Source: Hermetia illucens (lineage: Eukaryota; Arthropoda; Insecta; Diptera; Stratiomyidae). Taken from it: a stretch of 64,000 bases of DNA. Shown here one piece after another: positions 1 through 10,779 of the stretch. Below the pieces are notes generated by a model. It did not search any database. It worked only from the letters and a program-made list of their open reading frames with translations, and was not told where the DNA came from. The position numbers and the translations under genes are program-made. The stretch lies in the NCBI RefSeq assembly GCF_905115235.1, contig NC_051852.1, positions 32,871,199-32,935,198 on the forward strand, given 5' to 3'. Every line of letters begins with the position of its first letter. Position 1 is the stretch's first letter.

Positions 1-59
1 GCTGAAAAGTGAAAAGAGACTGCCGAAATACGTATTCGAAGAATAATAACAACCTTATT

Positions 60-760
60 GACTTAAAAGGAAATTGGATTTTTTTTGTTATTTTTTTGGG
101 CTTGAATTCAGTCTGTGCAAACGGCCGAGAGCAACTCGCAATACTACCTCGATTACGTTGATGACGTCAGTTTGCTCACTCACCGGATCATGGACCTTGA
201 CTAAATGGCTCTCGATTTGGAAAGGGAAGAAAACAGAATTGAACTGAAAATAGAAACCAAGGGAAAGCATTGAATACGCCAATCAGTGGTGCGTGGTTCT
301 GCGTGGTTCCTGTCAACGGCGGCACTGAAGTTACCTCAAACCACAGATCAAGTTGACATTGTTCTGTGCGAATGTTCTTTCAGTGTTGCTATATAGAAGT
401 AGCACATGCGAGGTGACTCCAGCTGCCATCCGATAACCTCAAGCGTTCATCAACACCTGTGTGTGGCTTCGTCATCGGAGTACGCTGTCCTGATACTATT
501 TCGAACAACAAACATGGTCGGCGTATAGGTCAGTCACCCGTTGTCGATGTAATCAAAAGGAGCAAGGGGCTCATTAAGAAGGGGTGACAAATCCATTGCT
601 GACTACATCATGCAGTGGAATCTGCTGTTTCTAGATGACTGATGAGGGGGTTTCCATAAGATCATTTGGCACAGAACAGTAGAGGAGAAGTGCAGACGTC
701 TCGGAAGGTCTTGGGGGAGCTAGAGCATATTTTAGCGGCCCGGGTAGGATGACGCCAGGG
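60..760 (+). mobile_element. RTE-like LINE relic, 3' part of reverse transcriptase ORF
   Basis: The plus strand reads a degenerate RT active-site block around positions 145-190 (LDYVDDVSLLTHR, a YADD-type motif) followed by LDLEREENRIELKI. A C-terminal block of the type FINTCLRRILG..WPDTISNEELW is recognisable near 440-560. The same order occurs in the RTE-like copies at 42480-44110 and 57600-59460. Stops and frame changes interrupt it, and it starts near the window edge. Assignment to the RTE group rests on motif memory rather than on a search. Confidence 0.6.
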
Positions 761-844
761 TATGGTTTTTCGAATCAAACGTATAGTTTAGATTGAAATA
801 ATAAAAACTTGTTGTTTCTTATTCGTTGGTGTGGGTATTTATTC

Positions 845-893
845 TTGCAAATACCGATATTTTGGGGACCACTTGTTCCCTTCATCAATGCAA
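845..893 (-). ncRNA. Hammerhead-ribozyme-like motif, left arm
   Basis: Read on the minus strand this arm has stem I TTGCA/TGCAA, a core resembling CTGATGA, a stem II of GGGAAC with GTCCCC, and stem III ATA/TAT closed by TCGG. Stem I and stem III are perfect here whereas the core is altered, the opposite of the right arm. It looks like a decayed copy of the same ribozyme. Confidence 0.55.
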
Positions 894-943
894 ACAAGTT
901 TCTGGAAACTAGCTAACTAACTAACAAGTTTCCAGAAACTTGT

Positions 944-992
944 TTACACTGATGAAGGGAACAAGTGGTTCCCGAAATATCGGTTTTTGCAA
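944..992 (+). ncRNA. Hammerhead-ribozyme-like motif, right arm
   Basis: CTGATGA at 949-955 is followed by a perfect stem II (GGGAAC / GTTCCC around an AAGT-containing loop) and then GAAA at 974-977. A short stem III around TCGG follows, and the TTACA/TGCAA segments would form stem I. This is the order of a type I hammerhead. Stem I and stem III each contain a mismatch in this copy, so activity is doubtful. Hammerheads of this kind are known in Penelope-like elements. Confidence 0.65.
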
Positions 993-1060
993 GAATAAAT
1001 ACCCACACCAACGAATAAGAAACAACAAGGTTTTATTATTTCAATTAATTAATCGTTGGA

Positions 1061-1640
1061 AACACCGCATAATTTCACTCTGGTATAGTTTAGAATTTTT
1101 ATAATATTATGCCCTAAACTACCCTTTGAAGTGTCTGACTGTATATGTCTGCTGAATTATAATTCGAATTTATTTATTTTCAACTTCTGAAGATGGGATA
1201 GTTAAAATATTACTCAGGAGGTGTTATATTTAGCCACCAAAACTATTAGACCTACACTCATGTAACAGAGCTATTAAAGAAAATTTTGTCGAAGCCTTGC
1301 CAGAAAAGAATTGAAAGTCAGGGAAAAGGGGTTTGGTTTCAAGGTCCATCGCACAGACTTGTTACTTCAGGAAAGAAGTTCTCAATACAATTTTTAGCAA
1401 AACAGTGCCTCGAAATGCCCAGAGCACTAAACTTAATTTACGGGGTTGCTCACAGACCAGCAAATATGTGACCTACGCAATTGAATTCATGAGGGGTTTG
1501 GTCTGATCTGAAGGTGAAACAAAATGTGCTTTTCAGCCCCAAAACCCTGAGGCCTATCTTAAGGAAAAACGAATATTAGAACTGACAAGATTATGCATAG
1601 ATGACTTCTCTTTAATTTGAAGTTACAATATCCAAGGGGC
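1061..1640. other. AT-rich intergenic stretch, nothing recognised
   Basis: No coding pattern, RNA gene or known repeat is visible. The only sizeable open frame (1286-1471, +) has no recognisable motif and looks accidental. Confidence 0.4.
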
Positions 1641-1659
1641 GACAATAAGTGCTATTATT

Positions 1660-2716
1660 GAAAAACAAGTCGGAATACCGGAAGCTCGCGCTCCGGGTAT
1701 AAAGGTTTTGTGTTCATCTTATCTAAGAAATTTCAACTAACATTTTTCTATCCGAATACAGCTACAAAACTACGAGACATACGTACATTTTACAGCCGAA
1801 GATGTTACGCTCACCCTAAACAAACAAACTGTCTATTTTCGAATACTGTACACATATATGCACGTATATAAATTGATCGTACCCATATGTCCGATTTACC
1901 TCTACATCTATCTGAATTAGGCTCTACCCGCAAAGTTCATTAGCACGCATATACTATGTACCTACATACACACATGTCTCGTTGGAATAATTGATATTCA
2001 TATACAAATGATTAAAGAACTAAAACAAAATAATTCTTTTCCACCCAATTCATACGAACTTACTTCGTTGTGGTATTGACGAATTGATATGTGATGATGA
2101 CGTCATGCAGGTTGTAGAGTGCACGAAATTCACCAAAAATTGTAAAGTTTTACCTTCTATAACTTTGTTAATAATAGTTGGATTTTCTTCAAACTTGACC
2201 AAATTGTGCATTATATTCTTTATTATACGCACGCCCAATTTTGTACTTCTGGGATGAACATAAGGGTGGTGCCGGGTAAATTTCTAAAATGTGGAAATAT
2301 ACTATTATTAACTTTATCTGTGGAGATATCGGAACCGGATATATTTTGAGGCCTAGATTTCATAGAGATGCACTACTGAGATTTTTTCCAGATTTTTCGG
2401 TTGGATAGGTTCTGAGAACGAGACCTGTTACACTTTTTGGGGGTCATATTTTGAGCCCTCACTCCCCTATGTTTCACTCAATATCAAATATTGGACCAGT
2501 TTCGAAAAGTACTAATTAAGGCCTTTCATCTGATACCCCACATGGCCACATTTTATGAAAAAAAATTTTGCACCCTCCTTTCACATGTATGGGGAGCCCC
2601 CCCTTAGACTTAACACAAAATGGCGTCAGTTGCTGCATGTAAAGGGAACAGCAGATTACATACTCCTACCAATTTTCGTGACAATCGGTTCAGCCGTTTC
2701 CGAATAAATCGGCTGT

Positions 2717-2795
<79 letters not shown>

Positions 2796-2850
2796 GGACA
2801 GACAGACATCGAATCGATTCTAATAAGGTTTTGTTTCACACAAAACCTTA
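1660..2850. mobile_element. Unclassified non-autonomous dispersed repeat with GACA array
   Basis: The segment is bracketed by AAGGTTTTGTG at 1702-1712 and a hairpin AAGGTTTTGT...ACAAAACCTT at 2825-2849. Inside lie a GC-rich CGGAAGCTCGCGCTCCGGG box (1680-1698), the phrase ATCGGTTCAGCCGTTTCCGA near 2684-2703, and a GACA microsatellite. The combination of a 'GGTTCAGCCGTTTC' phrase leading into GACA repeats is common in dispersed insect repeats. No coding capacity is visible and the superfamily is not clear. Confidence 0.5.
2717..2808. repeat. (GACA)n microsatellite
   Basis: About 23 units of GACA with two GACG variants. It sits inside the dispersed repeat next to the AATCGGCTGT phrase. Confidence 0.95.
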
Positions 2851-3430
2851 AAAAGTGATCAAAGATTGACTGGTGTGGGATATAGTTCTTTGGGATCCAA
2901 CCTATCTTTCTCTGGGGTTGCTTTGTGGAAGGAGGAGGCTCTCGTCTACCAAGACCATTAGTATATGGTGATCGCCAAGCCCTGCACGATGTCACCCTAT
3001 TATTAAGAAAACCTTATGGATACAGACTAAAAAGTCGAAAAACATCTTCTCCATCCAGAATGTAATATGATTTACATTTGATAGCTTGCAGCTGGGGATA
3101 AGTGACAGTATTGGAACGTAGCCTCATTGATACTTGGTCGCCTCAGTGAGAAAGGTTGACCTTATAATATGACCTTACAATGTGACGGTGCTACCACCGC
3201 AGTATGTCACCAAAATCAATGAAGAATTACAGATTCCGTGACAGATAACCCACATAACAGTCTACGAAGTGTTTGTATGACATCCAGGAGGACATACATA
3301 TGGGTAACGAGAAATCCTTCCAGTTCCTCCAACGCCTGCACTGTGCCGGCGGTACTACAGTTCCGGAGTGGCTGATGAGAAGTCTATGGCTATTATTATT
3401 CTGTTAAGGGAAAGTCGTACCGCGTCCTTA
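2851..3430. other. Intergenic stretch, nothing recognised
   Basis: No convincing coding frame or repeat family was identified. The minus frame that runs through the GACA array and out to 2995 is a microsatellite artefact. Confidence 0.35.
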
Positions 3431-5090
3431 AAGAACTACTGTGCCCCTTTTGTTAGTTATAGTGTACCTATTAATCATAGTATCTCAAGCAAGTCTTCAA
3501 CCGTTAAGAATTGTAATATATTCCCCTTCTTCCAGATATTTCAACTTTGCATCTGGTATTAAGTGTTCTCCCAGATGCCTCGACTTACTTTGCGTAAGCT
3601 CAGGACACTGTCCCAGAACGTGTATAGAGGTTTCATCACACTCCGCACAGAACCTGCAGACAGTTTCCGTAGATATCTCTACCTTCCCTAACTGATAGTT
3701 TAATTAACAGTGACCAATGAGAAATCCTACTATGATTCGGAGGTAAGCAATCCTTTGTGCGCATAGGTCCGAATCCCCTAATAAGCACCCTGGACCACAC
3801 CATCCCTGGTAGACCCGCGCAGTAAAGATCCCTCAACCGTTCCTCTTCATTTCTTAATGTCATAGCCATTAAACCGTTTCCGATTCCGCAGAACGGTTTT
3901 GGCCCTTGTAAAGGCGTCCCTGCTCCCTTCTTGGCTAGTTCGTCCGCTACTTCATTGCCTTTCAACCCAATATGGCATGAAACCCAAAGTATTCAGACTT
4001 TGTTGGACGAGCCAGGTGCATTTAGTCTCTCATGGGATTTCCATACCAGTTGCTGGTTTAAGCCGTACGTCACAGCTACGCTCTCCCAATTTGCCTTGTT
4101 ACACCAATGTGTTTCAAACTTCTTATCAAAGTCGAACCTCGTTGTGATGTTGTCCTTTGGTATCAGTAACTGGGGATACCGGCTAGAAAGAATATAAATA
4201 TTCCTTCGGTTTAGGCAGCTCCTCGCCTCACTAATACTCCAGATCATCCTAAATATTGCCCTGTTTGCCTGCATCCCAGAATCCTAGAAGGACCCACTGA
4301 TACACACGCAAGCCAGCCTTTGGAGTTTGTGTAACTCCCTGGCTTGTGTGCTGAGTTCAGTTCTTTCTACCCAGATTACCGCCCCATAGGTAATCATTGG
4401 CCTTACTATTGCATTGTATATCCAAAGTAGTATCTTCGGGCTGCAACCTTATCTTTTTCTTGCTATGGACCCTCATGGCTTTCGGACAAGTGTTTTCGGC
4501 ATGTGTCTTCCAGAGTAGTTTTTGGTCTAGCGTGATTCCCAAATATTTGACCTCTGTTGCTTGTTTCACCTCCATATCATGTAACCATATGGCTCTTAGG
4601 TGATCGGCCTTAGGTCTTCTAGTGAATGGTACTGGATTGATCCGCAGTCCCAACTTCCTGCACCAGGTGCTAGTTACCCTTAGTCCAGTTTCGATTCTAC
4701 CACATAGCGTATTTTCATATTTGCCGCTCATGTAACCCAGGACCTGTATTGCAGTATTTGTTAGCACGTAAAGGAGTTCGTCCGCAACCATACTCTGAAT
4801 AAGCGGCGAAAGTGCCCCGCCATGTGGACAACCTCGAGTAGTACTCATGACAATAGAATTTGTACCTGTCGGTACTTCTATTTCTCTAGCATTTTGCCCA
4901 TCCAGAAAACCAGGGTATTTCCCACTCCCTTGCGGCTCGGGGCATTTTATATCTCTGTGTACGATGTGTTGTCGAATGCTCCTTTGGTATCCAAAAACGC
5001 ACACAGTGCTATTTCTTTTATTTCTGTGGAATCCCGTAGTACATCCGTCAGCTGATACAGAACAGTTTCAGTTGACCATCCTGCCCGGTA
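3430..5090 (-). mobile_element. I/LOA-like LINE relic (RT, RNase H, Cys-rich tail)
   Basis: On the minus strand the order is a reverse transcriptase half at 5004-4357 (TTRGCPHGGALSPL, then LRINPVPFTRRPK and EVKYLGITLDQKLLWKTH), an RNase H remnant ending in GNEVADELAKKG at about 3960-3925, and a Cys tail CRFCAECDETSIHVLGQC near 3680-3625. RNase H behind the RT is a hallmark of the I/LOA/R1 side of LINEs. Several frame breaks are present and the 5' part including the endonuclease is missing. The left and right limits are approximate. Confidence 0.75.
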
Positions 5091-5109
5091 AGCGTGTTGA
5101 CACTGAACA

Positions 5110-5700
5110 CTGGTCTAGCTGCCGGAAAAATGACCGAAAAGTGCAGAAAACTTTTCAAAAACCTCGGTTAATATTGAGACTTTCGAGACTTGTATAGAGG
5201 AGAGTTAAACCTTCCTGATTGTATATAGGTTGGGAGGCTCTAGGTGCCGGAAAGTGGAGGAAGTTTTGAAAAATTTTAAATGCTTATACCTCCGTTAATA
5301 TTGACAATTTCGAAAAAAGGGGCTTAATTCGTGATCACTTGTATAGAGGAGAGTTAGACCTTCCAGATGGTATATAGTTTGAGGAGTCTAGGTGGTGTAA
5401 AAATGGTCGAAAAAGGTAAAAATCTTTTGAAAGCTGCAAAGGCTCGGTTCTCCTTTTGCGTTGAGATTTTTGAGAAAAGGATGTGATATGATGATAGTTT
5501 TAGGGGAGAATTACACCCTTGAAGTGGTGTATAGATTGGTTATCGTTAAAATGGCCGGAAAGTGCAGGAATCTTTTGAAAAACTTTAAAAGCTCATATTT
5601 CCTTCCATATTGGGGATTTCGCGAAAAGGAGCTTTAATCGTTGATCACTAGTTTAGAATAGAATTAGACCTTTGAGATCGTGTGTAGATTGGCCGACGAG
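5110..5700. repeat. Degenerate ~150-bp tandem repeat, about four units
   Basis: Units beginning near 5191, 5341, 5499 and 5652 each start with a form of GTATAGAGGAGAGTTAGACCTT. They then run through GTATATAGxTTG, GGCCGGAAAGTGxAG, CTTTTGAAAA, CTCATACCTCCxTTAATATTG and end in CGTTGATCACT. A partial unit precedes at about 5127-5190. Unit length is 150-158 bases by eye. The array starts right after the I/LOA-like relic. Confidence 0.75.
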
Positions 5701-6260
5701 ATGATGTGCATCTATCATGGACCTTATTATTCCTCTCACCCGCAAGTAAAAAATGTCGAAAGGGAGGAATCGTTAGGAAGTCGTCAATTATTTTCGGGCC
5801 GAGTGGGAAAAGGACGATGAACCCATCTATTAACTCCCAATGTCAAAGAGCATATGGGGAGATAAGGTTACGAAGGTTCTCAATGGACATGGCTGATACG
5901 TTAAATACCTCTAGAGGTTTAAGCCGAACAGGTCACCTTGCTGTCCCAGCTGCGAAGGTATTCGGGAGAATCCGGAGCATGTCCTCTTCCATCGTCTGAG
6001 ACTAGCAGATGAAAGGAAGTGTCTAGGGGAGGAACAGTGACACCGGGAAGTCTTATTGGAAAAATGCTTGAGTGCCAGAAGAACTCGAATGCAGTTAACC
6101 AAATGATGGAGCCGGTAAATTGGATGGCACCGAACACCAGAGTACTCGCAACCCGAAGCAAGCTTCCGGAAGTGGAACGAAGCTGAAAAGGCTATTGGAC
6201 GTGTTCGTGTATTTGGTCCTGCGGAGATTGTGCTGTTGGCGATCTTAAGTTTGTTACTTA
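5700..6260 (+). mobile_element. R1-like LINE relic, C-terminal end of ORF2
   Basis: A Cys-rich tail CPSCEGIRENPEHVLFHR is readable on the plus strand at about 5938-5995, in a different frame from the preceding GKRTMNPSIN-like segment. This fits the CX2C...HX4C tail placed behind the RT in R1-like ORF2, with the last Cys lost and at least one frameshift. Confidence 0.6.
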
Positions 6261-6289
6261 TATCCTCGACGGGCAAAAAATAAATGTCC

Positions 6290-6780
6290 TAAGAAACGTA
6301 CATATGGGACTTCTTTCGTCATTACCAAAACGAATGGTCCTATTCCATTCCGCCATAGGTGGCGTATAGGGATGTCGCCGCATCTTTTTCTTAAATATTT
6401 GGTTAACTAGGTACCTTTTTTAATAATCCAGTTTTCGTTTGTACTTAATTTAATTGATTGTGATTTGTTCCAGATCCATATACCAATCAATTTTCTTAAT
6501 AGCAATCTCAACCATTTCAAGTGAATCGAATTAAAGAATCCGAAAGCCTACAAGCATATTATTGCATTAATGTGAAAGCTACCATGCAAATTGCATTCCA
6601 TGTTAATGTTTTCATTCAGCAATTAAATCCCATAACCATGAACAATACAATTTTCTTATATTGGAAGTAACATCTGAATCAAACGCTGATTTCTCGTGAA
6701 ATTGCCAGATAAACATTGAGTAGATGTACCAGTTCACCCGCTTCACAGCACTGCACCTGAAAAGTGCACCCAGAGTTACT
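6290..6780. other. Upstream flank of OBP-1
   Basis: AT-rich DNA with no coding frame. I do not find here the CCAGAACTATCAGG module that precedes the other OBP genes. A GCACCTGAAAAGTGCACC stretch (6754-6771) just upstream contains a short inverted pair. Confidence 0.4.
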
Positions 6781-6794
6781 TAAGCTCGTCGGGG

Positions 6795-6831
6795 TATAAA
6801 TATTCTACAGTTGTCTTAGAAAATTGTCAGT
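6795..6831 (+). promoter_or_regulatory. Core promoter of OBP-1 (TATA + initiator)
   Basis: TATAAATA occupies 6795-6802 and an arthropod initiator TCAGT 6827-6831. The presumed +1 A is at 6829, 34 bases after the first T of the TATA box, giving a 55-base 5' UTR. Confidence 0.85.
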
Positions 6832-6883
6832 ACCTTATCAAATTTTCAGAACTCGACAAAGATACCCAGAATCAACAAGTAAA

Positions 6884-7341
6884 ATGAAATATTTTATTGT
6901 TTTCTACGCACTGATTGCAATGGTAAGTAAATTAACTAAACAAGGGTAGTCTCTTCATCGGTTATCTTATCTTTATTTAAGGCGTTCGCCCAATGGACCA
7001 GGGAGGATTTATTAAAGCATCGCAAAAAATGCCTTAAATACGAAAACGTCCCCAAGTCAGTCATTGAGAAGTTGGATAAACGTCAATACAATAAAGACCT
7101 GGGGCCAGAAGGCAGGTGTTACCTTCGGTGCCTTGGCCTGAAATCCGGAGCCTGGGATGACACCAACGGATTTGACATCGAAAAAAGCTATCAGATACTC
7201 CTGAGCACTGGGTTTAATGTTAACAAGGAGAACCTGCAGAAGTGCATCACGACAAATACTGGGAATGACGATAAATGCACATGGGCTGCTAACAATTTGA
7301 TGTGCTTATGGACGAATAAATATATTTCCTGGGACCAATAA
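6884..7341 (+). CDS. OBP-1, odorant-binding protein (Obp99a/44a-like), two exons
   Basis: Exons are 6884-6922 (13 codons) and 6982-7341, split by a 59-base phase-0 GT-AG intron, giving 132 residues. A hydrophobic signal peptide (residues 1-16, ending IAMAFA) precedes a helical domain with six cysteines at 30, 59, 63, 101, 112 and 121. The C2-x3-C3 and C5-x8-C6 spacing is that of classic insect OBPs, which carry small hydrophobic ligands in sensillar lymph or haemolymph. The start is fixed by the promoter 55 bases upstream and by the identical exon-1 length in its paralogues. It keeps VIEKL, a DLG..G.CYLRC segment and LWTNKYIS with the others, but is more diverged from OBP-2/5/6 than they are from each other. 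AATAAA overlaps the TAA stop and recurs at 7359. Ligand unknown; family assignment is secure. Confidence 0.95.
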
Positions 7342-7419
7342 ATTGATTAACATTTCTGAATAAAATTAAATTTCATTTGTGCATTTCATCTTCCAATTAA
7401 CAATGGATTCCAACTTAAG

Positions 7420-9960
7420 AAGTTAGGCCTGCCTCAGCCAAATGTCATGTGAAGAACGGAAGTAGCACCAACACAATCCCGGCTGTCATCAGGGAGCATG
7501 TTCGACTTGTGTTCATCGCGGAAACTGGTGCCTAAGAGTCGATGGGATCAACAACACTACTCCGCACTGCAGAAACAGTTTCGGTACTCGATGAAGCACT
7601 TTTCTCCAAAGTCCGACTAACTTTCGGAACGAATTCCAAAGAGCGTGTATAGAATTTTCGAAAACGAGTCCTTGACGTAGACCAGGTATTGCCAGGCTCT
7701 TTGCATATCCAGCTACTTCAAGAATTCTATCTCAAATAAATGATGTGATTGCATCTCGGCTGTGTGCTGATATGTCGCTGCTGCAGTTACAGTCACCTGT
7801 GATGCATTTACGGCTGTCAGGTTGCAAAGTCCGAAGATTCGCTTTCGCGTTATTGATGTGAGTGACCGATGAGACACCCATGGAAAGTTCGGCTGGAACG
7901 TCGGTGTGACCCACTAATACAGGACGTTGCTACACTGACTCAAATCAGCTCTGGGAATGACAGCAGACGGGTGAAGAGCAAAGTACAAAGGATTTACCGG
8001 AACAGTGGGATTCCTCCTCACGCGCAGTTGAAATTCTGGACACACTAAAGCAGAAGTTTTCTATCGTATACAGCTGGTTGTGGCGGTATCGCAAAAGTCA
8101 CTCCAGACGTGTCCAGAATACAACATACACGAGGAAACAGCGGAGTCTTTCCAGATCCCTCAGCGAATCCAGACAGAGCGTCCAAACATTGCAGCTTTCG
8201 GTCACGGAAGCGAAAGAATATTCGGGTGGACTTAGGGGGATTACACCCTCAGCATACTGAGTGAATTACCGCCGAAGGCGCCCGTCATGCCACTACAACT
8301 AGCATAAATTTTGCTGATGATACTGAAGTGGAAGCTCGACAAGCCATAAACAGCTCGAAAAACTGAAGAGGCCCAAGTGTGGATCGTTTGCGGAACTTCT
8401 GGTCCAAAAAGTTCACTAGTATACATAGCCGGTTGGCACATAACGTAAATAATATCATTAGTCGGGCGAAGGAATTTCCATTCTTCTTCAACGCAGTACT
8501 TACACCAGACCGATCCCGTCCATCGGTTATTCGTAGAAGTGTCAATGCGCACCTCGAGAAAAATAACATTCTATCCGACGACCGAATTGGGTCAAGGGGT
8601 TGCAAAGAGCAACTCATTACCGACACGCTAGTTATAGGACAAGCAACTTGAGGCCAAAGAAATCTCTTTATTTGCTATAGTGATTATGCCAAGGCTTTTG
8701 ACACCGTCCCTCACACTTGGCTAATCGATGTCCTTCGTTTGTATCGCATTCATCCCAAATTAACAAGATTTGTGGCGCGAAACGTACCACCTCATCAGTA
8801 CGTTTATCTCAAGCTATCAATACCTCAGAGCCCACCCGCATACGGAGGGGCATCCTCCCAGGAGATTCGTTGTGTCCCTTTTGGTGTTGCATAGCATTGA
8901 ACCCCCTTTTATGGCTACTGAATGATGAAAGAGGGCGTGGTTTTGCAATAAAATATGGTCTACGTGCAAAGTGCGAGCTGATACATTTGACGTACTTAGA
9001 TGACATCAAGCTCTATCCTGGGACTAACGACCAGCCGAGATGTCTATTGCGAGTAGCAGACATGTTTAGCCGTGATATTGGGATGAAATTTGGAATAGGA
9101 AAGTGTCGAATTCAAGCCACCTGCATGCCGGATATAGCATTGGTGACCTCCACATCGAAGCTATTACCGAGACAGACTTCTACAAGCAACTTGGGATTCT
9201 GCAAGGAACCCGTGTTCGAATTAGTGATCTAAAGGATGTTTTGCGGTCCGAATTCCTGGGATATGTAAAGTTGGTGCTGAAATCGCATTTCTCGGAGAAG
9301 AACGAAATAAGCGCATTGAGCGCGCTTTCGGAATGGTGCTATGGACAAAAACAGATCTGGGAAACTTCCACCGGTGGATACGGACTAATATATGGCGTAT
9401 AATGAAAGAGTGGGTCGAGAATAACCATGTGAAATATATGATTCGGCTTTAGAGACGGTGGACTATCTCATTTCTGGCTGATTGTAATTTCACCGGTGCA
9501 ATACACGAACAAGTACAATACTGTATGTAAGGTGATTCATCAAAGCCTTGCATACAAGCATGGCCTGATCACGGGAACATGTTCCGTTTACCGATATAAA
9601 CCACATGTAATACTTGATAGTTTTGATTACAGTCTGTATTGGCAAGTTCTAACTTATCGGCATACACCACACAACAAGCTTGACGTGCTGTTAGTTGATA
9701 AGATCAGTGACTACGTATATTATTCATGTTGCTATTCCCCATAATAGCCCCATTGAACCGAAATACGTGGAGACGAAGGTGAACTGTAAGCCACTGGCTC
9801 GGGAAATCAAAGAAATTTGGCGTCTCGCACTGGTGGCTGTAGATACCCATACTATTGCCAGCTGCAGGTATTGTTCCTAAATCCCTCACAGAGTTCTTGA
9901 CGGATTCTCTCACTAACCTACCACAGATCACCACTTTCCAGAGCCCCTTTATCTTTTAAG
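7420..9960 (+). mobile_element. R4/Dong-clade LINE relic with RLE endonuclease
   Basis: A single degraded ORF can be followed on the plus strand in shifting frames. It starts with a PWKVRLERRCDPLIQD segment near 7870 and an RRVKSKVQRIYRNSG-like segment at about 7965-8015. RT motif A is ICYSDYAKAFDTVPHTWLID (8672-8731), then GILPGDSLCPF (8852-8884) and YLDDIKLYPG (8994-9023, YADD position). An RLE-like region follows with PHNKLDVLLVDK (9668-9703), VAIPHN (9733-9750) and GIVPKSLTEFL (about 9868-9900). RT followed by a C-terminal restriction-like endonuclease, with no APE domain, is the R2/R4 architecture, and the wording matches the R4/Dong branch. It has many stops and frameshifts and is inactive. 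The 5' limit is uncertain. Confidence 0.8.
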
Positions 9961-9999
9961 TAGGTAGGATCGTCCGAGCATTAATGCTTGTCATTTAGT

Positions 10000-10775
10000 G
10001 AAATTATTAGGTAAATCCGATATCTGCCGAGACTGTGACAACTCGGCATAATAGTAATAAAATTGGCAAAGGACATCGCACGTCAGCAACCTTGTTCTGC
10101 TCTCTAATTCCAAGTATTTTAGCCTGACATTTAGTATCAAATATTCCTCCAGGTAACCAAACCTACTTTGCACAAGTGTCGGATATTGCCCCAGAACATG
10201 TGACGAGGTTTCGATATTCTCCTAATAGAATCAACAGACAGTGTCCGCCAATAACTCTAGCTTACCCAGGTGATAGTTTAGCCTGCAGTGGCCTGTGAGT
10301 ATCCCCACTATAATCAGAGGACTTTTCTTGGTGAGGCTTAAACAATCTTTCGAACGCTTCGGTTCCTATGAGCATTATGGACTACTCTATTCCTGGTAAT
10401 TTCGTCCAGTTCAGTTCCCTCAGCCGTTCTTCTTCGTTTTATAGCATAGTAGCCATGAACCCATTTCCGGAGCCTTTCCTGGTCAGCTTGTCTGCTGCCT
10501 CATTGCCTTCTAACGTAACCCAAGTATCCAGAGCTTATTGAACGAACCGTTTAGAATTTACCTGGTAGAATGTCAGCGCCTTAATACCTACTTGGCTGTC
10601 GGTCGGAATAGCAACGTTCTGCCCCTATAGATCCTCTCGATATTTAAGGATGGGCATTTATCTATGGCCTGGAATATGCTGGTATGCTTCCCCAGTGGTT
10701 CAAAGAGTCTTTTCCTTGGGCCAAGCATACAAGGTGGTCGATATGAAGACGCAGTCAGGGACGTCTTTCCTTTTG
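10000..10775 (-). mobile_element. I/LOA-like LINE relic (RNase H and C-terminus)
   Basis: The minus strand gives an RNase H start SGAGVFGPRKRLFEPLGKH-like (about 10745-10680), a GNEAADKL-type RNase H end near 10515-10480 and NEEERLRELNW (10440-10400). Equivalent segments are seen in the relic at 3430-5090. Frames are broken. It abuts the truncated 3' side of the R1-like copy at 10780-13143. Confidence 0.65.
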
Positions 10776-10779
10776 CTGA

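Larger units (their letters stand above)
796..1044. repeat. Long inverted repeat with ~115-bp arms
   Basis: Positions 796-910 and 924-1044 are imperfect reverse complements, separated by a 13-base spacer made of repeated CTAA. Each arm carries, in opposite orientation, a block that fits a hammerhead ribozyme fold followed by AAGAATAAATACCCACACC. Tail-to-tail or head-to-head copies of such ends are known from Penelope-like retroelements and from small retrozyme-like repeats. No reverse transcriptase or GIY-YIG reading frame of that kind is visible nearby, so this is probably a solo pair of ends. Confidence 0.8.

Noticed and set aside
1286-1471. 61-codon plus frame
   Set aside because: No motif, promoter or paralogue; length is expected by chance.
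2690-2995. Minus open frame with long SVCLSVCL runs
   Set aside because: It is the translation of the GACA microsatellite and not a protein.
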